7,079 nucleotides of DNA, taken from the NCBI GenBank assembly GCA_027625125.1, contig JAQBXG010000087.1, positions 1-7,079 on the forward strand. Direction: 5' to 3'. The notes beneath the pieces are model-generated. The model was not told the origin of the DNA. It made no database searches and saw only the letters and a list, made by a program, of their open reading frames with translations. Numbering within the stretch: the first letter of the stretch is position 1; the number at the start of each line of letters is the position of its first letter. Position numbers and translations under genes: made by a program. The stretch comes from Pseudomonadota bacterium (GTDB lineage: Bacteria > Pseudomonadota > Alphaproteobacteria > UBA2966 > CAIVPW01). Positions 1 to 5,267 of this stretch are shown piece after piece.

Positions 1-450
1 GACGTGGGCGGCGACGTCGATCCGGCCGCCGACCCGCGCTCGTTGGGGGTCTCCGCGGCGTCACTGGAGTTGGTCCAGGACGGCATGGCGCGGGTGGTCA
101 ATTCGCCCACCGGCACCGGGTTCCGCTCCCGCATCACCCAGCCCGGCATGGAAATGGCCGGCAAGACCGGCACCTCGCAGGTACGCTCGATCTCGGCCGC
201 GGAGCGCGCCGAAGGCGTGATCCAGACCGCCGACCGCCCGTGGGAGGAGCGCGACCATGCGGTATTTGTCGGCTACGCCCCGATCAACGATCCTCGTTAC
301 GCGATTTCCGTCGTCATCGAGCACGGCGGCGGCGGCGCCTCGGCGGCGGCGCCGGTCGCCCACGACATCCTGCTCGAGGCGCAACAAAAACGGTCGGCGG
401 CGCGGCGCAACCAGTTCGCCGACGCCGGCGCCGGCGCCAACCGGCGCTAG
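1..450 (+). CDS. mrdA: Penicillin-binding protein 2 (MrdA), C-terminal end, 5' truncated by window
   Basis: This is the last ~149 codons of a class B penicillin-binding protein, the transpeptidase that cross-links peptidoglycan during cell elongation. It sits in the inner membrane with its catalytic domain in the periplasm and works with RodA. The third active-site motif is visible as KTGTSQV at 163-183, inside the context MAGKTGTSQV. Further on are PWEERDHAVFVGYAP and VVIEHGGGG, which are typical of PBP2 from alphaproteobacteria. The serine nucleophile and SxN motif would lie upstream, outside the window. The reading frame is open from base 1 to the TAG at 448-450. RodA begins 9 bases downstream, and the usual mrdA-rodA order supports the assignment over FtsI or another class B PBP. 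The extreme C-terminus is a short Arg/Ala-rich tail. Confidence 0.93.
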   Translation, partial: DVGGDVDPAADPRSLGVSAASLELVQDGMARVVNSPTGTGFRSRITQPGMEMAGKTGTSQVRSISAAERAEGVIQTADRPWEERDHAVFVGYAPINDPRYAISVVIEHGGGGASAAAPVAHDILLEAQQKRSAARRNQFADAGAGANRR

Positions 451-459
451 GATCGTGCG

Positions 460-1608
460 ATGAGTCTGTCGGCCTTCTCCAGACCGCAACTGACCTTTGG
501 GCAAAAGGTCCTCAGCATCAACTGGGTGTTGGTGCTGCTGCTGTGCGGCACGACCGGCCTTGGCCTGGCGGTCCTGTATTCCCTCGCCGAGGGCGCCACC
601 GATACCTGGGTGCGCCAGCAATCGATCCGCATCGGCATCGGTCTGGTGTTGATGTTCGTCATCGCATTGACCCACATTCATGTCTGGCTGCGGTTGGCGT
701 ATATCGGTTATTTCGGCGCCCTGGCGTTGCTGGTCGCCGTCGAGCTGATCGGCATCACCGGCATGGGCGCCACCCGCTGGATCGACCTCGGCACCGTCAC
801 GGTGCAGCCGTCGGAATTGATGAAGGTCGCGCTGGTGCTGGCGCTGGCGCGCTACTACCACGAACACACGCTGGAAGAAGCGCAAAGCCTGCGCTTTCTG
901 TTTGTGCCGGCGCTGTTGATCGCCGCGCCGGCGGCGCTGGTGCTGCGCCAGCCCGACCTGGGCACGGCGGGTTTGTTGATTTTCGGCGGTGTATCGATGT
1001 TGTTGCTGGCCGGGGTGCGGGCGCGCATTTTTGTCACCCTCGCCATTGCGGGTCTGGCGGCGATTCCGGTCGGCTGGCGGTTTCTGCACGACTATCAGCG
1101 CGAGCGCATCTTTACGTTCCTGGACCCGGAGCGCGACCCGCTCGGCGCCGGGTATCATATTCTGCAATCGAAAATCGCGCTCGGCGCCGGGGGTCTGTTC
1201 GGCCGCGGGTATCGCCAGGGCACGCAGAGCCATCTGAACTTTCTGCCGGAGATGCAGACCGACTTCATTTTCACGACCCTGGCCGAAGAGCTGGGTATGT
1301 TGGGAGGGCTGCTGCTGCTGGGCCTGTACATGCTGATCCTGATCTACGGCCTTGCGATTGCGCTGTTGTCCCAGAACCATTTCGGCCGTCTGGTGGCGAT
1401 GGGCGTCAGTATGACGTTCTTCTTTTATGTGTTTATCAACATCGCGATGGTCACCGGCTTGCTGCCGGTCGTCGGCGTGCCGCTGCCGCTGATTTCCTAT
1501 GGCGGCACGGCGATGGTGACGCTGCTGGTCGGATTCGGGCTGATGATGAGCGTCTATATTCACCGTGACGCCCGGATTCCCCGCCGCCCCGGCGGCGCGG
1601 TACGCTGA
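460..1608 (+). CDS. rodA: RodA, SEDS peptidoglycan glycosyltransferase
   Basis: This complete 382-residue SEDS-family polytopic membrane protein polymerises lipid II into glycan strands for cell elongation as the partner of PBP2. The length is normal for RodA, and about ten hydrophobic segments run from residue ~20 to ~372. Family motifs are present: GATRWIDLG (103-111), QPSELMK (116-122), RQPDLGTA (163-170), FLDPERDPLGAGYH (220-233), QGTQSHLNFLPEMQTDFIFT (253-272) and the C-terminal PLPLISYGGT. D268 in the TDFIF motif corresponds to the catalytic Asp of the family (D262 in E. coli RodA). The ATG at 460 follows an AGGA (449-452) that overlaps the mrdA stop codon, 7 bases ahead of the start, so the two genes are almost certainly one operon. 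RodA is preferred over FtsW because of the mrdA neighbour and the short N-terminus. No convincing terminator follows; a GC hairpin in the last codons lacks a T tract. Confidence 0.96.
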   Translation: MSLSAFSRPQLTFGQKVLSINWVLVLLLCGTTGLGLAVLYSLAEGATDTWVRQQSIRIGIGLVLMFVIALTHIHVWLRLAYIGYFGALALLVAVELIGITGMGATRWIDLGTVTVQPSELMKVALVLALARYYHEHTLEEAQSLRFLFVPALLIAAPAALVLRQPDLGTAGLLIFGGVSMLLLAGVRARIFVTLAIAGLAAIPVGWRFLHDYQRERIFTFLDPERDPLGAGYHILQSKIALGAGGLFGRGYRQGTQSHLNFLPEMQTDFIFTTLAEELGMLGGLLLLGLYMLILIYGLAIALLSQNHFGRLVAMGVSMTFFFYVFINIAMVTGLLPVVGVPLPLISYGGTAMVTLLVGFGLMMSVYIHRDARIPRRPGGAVR

Positions 1609-1619
1609 ACCGGCCGCGC

Positions 1620-1841
1620 CTATTCGCCGCCGCCGTCGCCGCCAAAGTCGTCGGCAAAGTCGTCGGCAAAGCCTTTCATTTCCGGGGGTTGCCTCGGCGC
1701 ATCGTGCAGCGGGCAGCCCTTCGTGATCCAGAACGCTGTCTTGCCGTCGCGCGGAATGCCGTTGCCGCGCGCGTTATCGGCCGCCGAACAGGTGCAGCCC
1801 CTTCGCAGCGCCGCCTCACTGCCGGGCATTGGAACGACCAT
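1620..1841 (-). CDS. Small protein with CxC...CPLH motif, unknown function
   Basis: This is a probable 73-residue protein read from the ATG at 1839-1841 to TAG at 1620-1622, convergent with rodA (11 bases between stops). It begins MVVPMPGSEA and contains GCTCSAADNARGNG (C16, C18) and FWITKGCPLHD (C43, H46). The C-x-C plus C-x-x-H arrangement could bind a metal such as zinc, which is inference. I recall small uncharacterised bacterial and phage proteins with the same layout (a PGSxEA start, GCTC, a DN/G-rich segment, then CPLH), which is the main reason to call it real. The C-terminal tail is acidic and repetitive (FADDFADDFGGDGGGE). This start is chosen because it opens on the PGSEA block and has a G-rich stretch about 8 bases upstream. 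In-frame ATGs at 1875-1877 and 1854-1856 would give a longer protein but have no ribosome site. Confidence 0.62.
   Translation of the reverse strand: MVVPMPGSEAALRRGCTCSAADNARGNGIPRDGKTAFWITKGCPLHDAPRQPPEMKGFADDFADDFGGDGGGE
1643..1666. repeat. Two tandem copies of a 12-bp unit
   Basis: CAAAGTCGTCGG occurs twice back to back (1643-1654 and 1655-1666), with a third partial copy starting at 1667. Being a multiple of three, it encodes the repeated FADD units in the acidic tail of the small minus-strand protein. Copy number could vary without breaking the frame. Confidence 0.8.
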
Positions 1842-1946
1842 GGGGCTGCCCCCCATCCGCAGACATTGCCGCCACAATATGCACGGAACCGGCGCATGTC
1901 ATGGCCCGTCCTCCCGGCGCAATCCGCCGGGCCGGGCGGCTTCTGC

Positions 1947-1975
1947 TTGGAAAGGTGCGCCCGAGTTGATATATC
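1947..1975 (+). promoter_or_regulatory. Candidate sigma70-type promoter for tRNA-Lys
   Basis: TTGGAA at 1947-1952 and TATATC at 1970-1975 are separated by 17 bases. Each matches 4 of 6 bases of the -35 and -10 consensus. The expected transcription start would fall a few bases before the mature tRNA 5' end at 1986. The AT-rich patch stands out from very GC-rich surroundings. The remainder of 1842-1985 shows no other coding or structural signal. This is a motif match only. Confidence 0.45.
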
Positions 1976-1985
1976 CGCCTTCGGT

Positions 1986-2061
<76 letters not shown>

Positions 2062-2064
2062 ATC

Positions 2065-2088
2065 CGAACCCCCGCCGGGCCGGGTTCG
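2065..2088 (+). other. 7-bp inverted repeat between tRNA 3' end and next start codon
   Basis: CGAACCC (2065-2071) and GGGTTCG (2082-2088) are perfect inverted copies around a 10-base GC-rich loop. The left arm begins 3 bases after the tRNA CCA and the right arm ends one base before the downstream ATG at 2090. No T tract follows, so it does not look like a terminator. It could act in tRNA 3' processing or limit translation of the next gene; both ideas are inference. Confidence 0.5.
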
Positions 2089-2089
2089 C

Positions 2090-2692
2090 ATGAAGGCGGC
2101 AACGCTGTTCCGGCCCGCCGTGATGATGTTCGCAGTCTGGGCGCACGCGCCCGCCGCCCAGGCGGCGGATCCGGCGGCAGTCGTCACCCTGTACGGCGGC
2201 GTCGGCATCTACAGCCGTATCGGCACCGATAATTTGCTGGTCGATCTGCTGCCCGCGGGCGTGGAGCGTGGCAATCGCGCGTTCGGACTCGCGGTCGGTC
2301 GGGACCTTGGCCCGGCGTTCGGTCGCGGCGATCTGCGATGTGAGGCCGAGGCGGCGGTGCTGCGCCACACGGGCCGCAGAACCCATTGGGAATTCGACGG
2401 CGACCTGCTGCTGCGCTGGCGGCCGCGACGGTTGGGCGCGAGTTTCGCCATCGGCGACGGCCTGTCCTGGGCCACCCGCGTGCCCGAGCTGGAGGCGCGG
2501 CGCAATCGCACGGCGACGCGGCTGTTGAACCATCTGGTATTCGAGGCGGCGTTTGACCTCGCCGGCGAGTCCGGGCCGAGCCTGGTGCTTCGCCTCAGCC
2601 ATCGCTCCGGCGTCTATGGCCTGTTCGACGACGTGAGCGCGGCGTCCAATTTCGCCCTGCTCGGATGGCGATTGCCGCTCGGCCGCCGGTAA
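2090..2692 (+). CDS. Secreted outer-membrane beta-barrel, PagL-like (lipid A 3-O-deacylase/acyloxyacyl hydrolase-like)
   Basis: This encodes a 200-residue protein with a Sec signal peptide (residues 1-25, cleavage likely after AQA). The mature part has alternating hydrophobic/polar strands suited to a small outer-membrane barrel. The region WEFDGDLLLRWRP (100-112), SFAIGDGLSWATRVPELEA (118-136), TRLLNHLVFEAAFDL (143-157) and LVLRLSHRSGVYGLFDD (165-181) resembles the acyloxyacyl hydrolase/PagL family, whose active site includes an H-x-S pair; here this is H171 and S173. PagL enzymes remove the 3-O acyl chain from lipid A. The acidic third residue of PagL (Glu 12 residues after Ser) is not at the same spacing; D180/D181 lie nearer, so activity is uncertain. 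The ATG at 2090 is chosen because it opens directly on the signal peptide; the in-frame ATG at 2048 lies inside the tRNA. There is no clear Shine-Dalgarno, and the gene may depend on the tRNA promoter. Confidence 0.78.
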   Translation: MKAATLFRPAVMMFAVWAHAPAAQAADPAAVVTLYGGVGIYSRIGTDNLLVDLLPAGVERGNRAFGLAVGRDLGPAFGRGDLRCEAEAAVLRHTGRRTHWEFDGDLLLRWRPRRLGASFAIGDGLSWATRVPELEARRNRTATRLLNHLVFEAAFDLAGESGPSLVLRLSHRSGVYGLFDDVSAASNFALLGWRLPLGRR

Positions 2693-2723
2693 ACAAGAAA
2701 GGGGCGGGCCAACGGCCCGCCCC
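2691..2723 (-). terminator. Rho-independent terminator of the quinoprotein operon
   Basis: GGGGCGGGCC (2701-2710), loop AAC and GGCCCGCCCC (2714-2723) form a perfect 10-bp GC stem. Read on the minus strand it is followed by TTTCTTGTTTA. It lies 23 bases past the dehydrogenase stop codon. The plus-strand gene ends just beside it at 2692, but there is no T tract on the plus side, so strong termination is expected only for minus-strand transcripts. Confidence 0.85.
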
Positions 2724-2746
2724 CCATCTCGAACGCAGTTACAGGA

Positions 2747-4522
2747 TTACAGCGAGAAGACGTACAGCATCGCGCCGGTGTTCATGTTTTCCAGCGTGGT
2801 GTCGCCTTCGAAGCCGCGGGAGTAGTACGGTGCGGCATCGCCACCGGCGATGATCGCCACGTACTGCTTGCCGCCGACCGAATAGGTGATCGGAGGCGAC
2901 TTGAACGACACGCCGGTGTTGAAGCCCCAAAGCTGGGCCAGCGAGTCGGAATCAAACGCCGCGACCGTGCCGTCCAGCAGGCCGGTGAACAGCAGCCCGC
3001 CCGCCGTCGACACGAGACCCGACAGGTTGTCGTGCTTCAGGTTCACCTTGGCGATCATCGCCCCGGTCCGGACGTCAACGGCCGAGATCGCACCGTAGCG
3101 GTCGAACTTGGCGTCGCCGATGCGGCCGTTGTTGCCGCCGCCTTCGCCGGCGATCATGCCGCCGTCGGGGCCCAACGAGAGCGATGCCGTGACTTTCATC
3201 GAGAAGCAGCCTTCGGAACCGGCGCCATAGGCGACCATGCGCGACGGATCATAGGTCGGCGGTTGCCAACGCAGGCCGCCGTGATAATTCGGGCAGGCGG
3301 TTTCTTCCGGGTCGCCACGCATGAAGCGGGTTGCCGGAATGTACGTCTGCACCGACTTGGTCGGATCGTATTCGACCGGCTTGCCGGTCTTCGGGTCCAG
3401 ACCCGCGGTCCAGTCCAACTTGTCGACATACTGGCCGTGGTTGATGAACTCACCATTGGTCCGGTCGAGCTGATAGTAGAACCCGTTGCGGCCAAAGTGC
3501 GCAGAGATCGCGCGATTCTGCCCGTTGACCGGAACATCGATCAGCATGTGGACGCCGTTCTCGTCGAAGTCCCAGGACTCGTCGGGAACGTACTGGTAGT
3601 ACCAGGCCAGCGATCCGTCATCGATATTGATCGCCAGCGCGCTGTCGGTGAACAGGTTGTCGCCGGGACGGAACTCGGGATCGAACATCGGCACGGGATT
3701 GCCGGTGCCCCAGATCGTCACGCGGCTATCGACGTCATAGGAACCGGTGGTCCACATGCCGCCGCCACCGGTCTTCCATGCGTTGTGGTCGTCCTGCCAC
3801 GTTTCGTGGCCGAGCTCGCCCGGTCCGGGAACCGCGTAAAAGCGCCACAGCTCTTCGCCGGTGCCGGCGTCCAGGGCCGCGAGCCAGCCGCGAGTTGCGG
3901 CGTCGCCGAAGCTCTGGCCGACGAGAATCTTGCCCTCTACCGACAGGGGCGCAGCGGTGAACTGCTCCTTGCCATAGAAATCCCACTCGATGCCGGTGCG
4001 GGCGATCTGCTCATCCCAAACGATTTCGCCGGAAGAGCGGCTGATGCCGACGACGCGGCCATCGACCAGGTCGTTGTAGACCATGTCGCCCCAGAAAGAG
4101 AGGCCGCGCGACCGAGGAGTTTCATCCTCGCTGACCGCCGGATCCGTCTTCCACTGGATGATACCCTGGCGGCCGTTGGACACGTCGATCTTGTAGGTCG
4201 TGCCCCAACCGTCACTCAGGAACAACATGCCGTCATCGACCAGCGCGCCGCCCTGGATGTTCGGGGCCTTGCCGGCGCGCAGGGCCGTGGTGATCGGCAC
4301 CGTGAACACCGGCCGCATGCTGCCGACATTCTCACGGTTGATCTGGTTCAGCCGCGAGTGGCTGTGCGCGCCATAGTTCTGGAACACCGTCAGCCAGTTT
4401 TGCGGCTCACGATCGGCATTTTCAAGCCGGTTTTGTGTCACGTTCGCGGCGCCTGCGGGCATTGCGAGCATTGTCGCCAACGCTCCGCCTGTGAGGGCCG
4501 CGAGGATACTCCGTATGGACAT
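2747..4522 (-). CDS. PQQ-dependent alcohol dehydrogenase (methanol/ethanol family), atypical active-site region
   Basis: This is a 591-residue periplasmic quinoprotein of the eight-bladed beta-propeller family that oxidises primary alcohols with PQQ plus a metal and passes electrons to a cytochrome c. The signal peptide is residues 1-25 (cleavage near AGA/AN). Tryptophan-docking repeats include GEIVWDEQ, GEELWRFY and GSLAWYYQ. By comparison with MxaF, W257 (in TGGGGMW) matches the Trp stacked on PQQ, N275 (GTGNP) is a metal ligand, D318 (WDFD) is the catalytic Asp and R345 is the conserved Arg. C410 and C439 match the family's second disulfide, with the same 29-residue spacing. D320, two residues after the catalytic Asp, is the lanthanide signature of XoxF and PedH. 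Oddities: the vicinal Cys-Cys is replaced by D133-E134, and the first metal ligand Glu appears as D207. No C-terminal haem domain is present. The ATG at 4520-4522 is fixed by GGGAGG at 4529-4534. The substrate cannot be read from sequence. Confidence 0.93.
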   Translation of the reverse strand: MSIRSILAALTGGALATMLAMPAGAANVTQNRLENADREPQNWLTVFQNYGAHSHSRLNQINRENVGSMRPVFTVPITTALRAGKAPNIQGGALVDDGMLFLSDGWGTTYKIDVSNGRQGIIQWKTDPAVSEDETPRSRGLSFWGDMVYNDLVDGRVVGISRSSGEIVWDEQIARTGIEWDFYGKEQFTAAPLSVEGKILVGQSFGDAATRGWLAALDAGTGEELWRFYAVPGPGELGHETWQDDHNAWKTGGGGMWTTGSYDVDSRVTIWGTGNPVPMFDPEFRPGDNLFTDSALAINIDDGSLAWYYQYVPDESWDFDENGVHMLIDVPVNGQNRAISAHFGRNGFYYQLDRTNGEFINHGQYVDKLDWTAGLDPKTGKPVEYDPTKSVQTYIPATRFMRGDPEETACPNYHGGLRWQPPTYDPSRMVAYGAGSEGCFSMKVTASLSLGPDGGMIAGEGGGNNGRIGDAKFDRYGAISAVDVRTGAMIAKVNLKHDNLSGLVSTAGGLLFTGLLDGTVAAFDSDSLAQLWGFNTGVSFKSPPITYSVGGKQYVAIIAGGDAAPYYSRGFEGDTTLENMNTGAMLYVFSL

Positions 4523-4527
4523 CGTAT

Positions 4528-4535
4528 TCCTCCCT
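4528..4535 (-). promoter_or_regulatory. Strong ribosome binding site of the PQQ dehydrogenase
   Basis: On the minus strand AGGGAGGA lies 5-6 bases before the ATG at 4522. It decides this start over in-frame upstream ATGs and predicts high translation. The wider gap 4523-4651 between cytochrome and dehydrogenase holds only this site and a weak 5-bp GC hairpin (4625-4637), with no T tract, so read-through from the cytochrome gene is likely. Confidence 0.85.
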
Positions 4536-4651
4536 TGAAGGTAAGATTTGACGCGAACGGCCATACCCAACCGCGACCGTCCGCGCCCAAGCGTAGCCGA
4601 GCGACGGCGGACATTCAACCAGGTGGCGGAAACCGCCGCGTCTGGCCGATC

Positions 4652-5185
4652 TCAGTGATTGGCGGCCGGGTCGCCGCCGCCGGCGCCGCCGGCGCCCATC
4701 GCGGCAAAATCCGTGCAGCGGTTGTTATCGGCGCCAAAAAACTCGACACATTCTTCCTCGGACGGTTCTCCGCGACCGACGACCTTGGCCATCAGGTAAG
4801 CGACAAGCGCGTCGATCTCGCGCTTGATCAATACCGGCTGGCCGGGCGGCGGCTTCATGTCGCCGATCGCGTCGGCGGTCATGCCGTAGCAGCGGTCGTC
4901 CGTATAGGCTAATCGGTCGAAGAACGGCATCGACGTGCCCGGCAGTCCGCATTGCACGGCGACGTACAGCGCCTCGGCGTCCATCGCCGTCTCGCGCAGA
5001 TTGGCGCCGTTCGGAGCGCGCGGATCCTCGTGAACCCCGTGCCCGGCCCAACCATGGCACAGCGGACATTGCACCTTGGTCTGATACACGCTTTTGCCCA
5101 AATCGATGTTTTGCGCCGCCGCCGGCGCCGCCCAAAGCGCCACCACCACGCACGTCGAAATCGCCAAACCGGCCAGCAAACGCAT
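4652..5185 (-). CDS. Periplasmic mono-haem cytochrome c, probable electron acceptor of the PQQ dehydrogenase
   Basis: This 177-residue exported class I-like cytochrome c has a signal peptide at residues 1-24 (hydrophobic ISTCVVVALWAAPAAA, cleavage before QN). The single haem-attachment site is C40-P-L-C43-H44. The likely axial Met is M86 in GTSMPFFDR. The segment TDDRCYGMTADAIGDMKPPP followed by EIDALVAYLMAKVVGRG completes the cytochrome fold. I recall this RCYGMT / VVGRG / EECxEFFG layout from cytochromes encoded beside PQQ alcohol dehydrogenases. Four extra cysteines (C79, C99, C146, C157) outside the haem motif could form two disulfides. The C-terminus is Gly/Ala-rich. The ATG at 5183-5185 is chosen because AGGAGG lies 8 bases upstream and the signal peptide begins there. 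It is the first gene of the minus-strand unit, 129 bases before the dehydrogenase start, so it probably carries electrons from PQQ towards a terminal oxidase. Confidence 0.93.
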   Translation of the reverse strand: MRLLAGLAISTCVVVALWAAPAAAQNIDLGKSVYQTKVQCPLCHGWAGHGVHEDPRAPNGANLRETAMDAEALYVAVQCGLPGTSMPFFDRLAYTDDRCYGMTADAIGDMKPPPGQPVLIKREIDALVAYLMAKVVGRGEPSEEECVEFFGADNNRCTDFAAMGAGGAGGGDPAANH

Positions 5186-5267
5186 CGTATCGTCCTCCTC
5201 GTGTCGAAGCCGCGCGGCGGATATGGTACCATCGATAGCGAGCGGGTTGAAGGATGGTGGTCGAGCC
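5186..5267. promoter_or_regulatory. Divergent intergenic region with 10-bp palindrome
   Basis: This 82-bp spacer must hold the 5' signals of both the minus-strand cytochrome/dehydrogenase unit and the plus-strand pentapeptide-repeat gene. ATGGTACCAT at 5223-5232 is a perfect palindrome near its centre, a possible operator. The cytochrome ribosome site (AGGAGG on the minus strand, 5194-5199) is clear. The plus-strand gene has AAGGA at 5250-5254, 13 bases from its ATG, and GGTGG at 5256-5260. A poor minus-strand promoter match (TTCAAC, 17 bases, TACCAT) overlaps the palindrome. No good plus-strand promoter was found. Confidence 0.5.

Noticed and set aside
61..1563. 500-codon open frame on the minus strand opposite mrdA/rodA
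   Set aside because: The product is rich in Gln, His and Arg with no recognisable motif, and it lies opposite two clear membrane/cell-wall genes. It is a GC-bias shadow.
240..1568. 442-codon plus-strand open frame overlapping rodA in another frame
   Set aside because: It is Arg/Pro/Ala-rich low-complexity product, while rodA in the other frame is unambiguous.
1581..1600. GC-rich hairpin at the end of rodA as a terminator
   Set aside because: The stem lies inside the last rodA codons and no T tract follows on either strand.
4625..4637. Small hairpin GGCGG-AAA-CCGCC between cytochrome and dehydrogenase genes as an intercistronic terminator
   Set aside because: It has only 5 bp and no T tract, so it is too weak to separate the two genes.
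3032..4912. 626-codon plus-strand open frame opposite the PQQ dehydrogenase
   Set aside because: It has no signal or domain and runs antisense to a well-conserved quinoprotein and part of the cytochrome gene. It is a codon-bias shadow.
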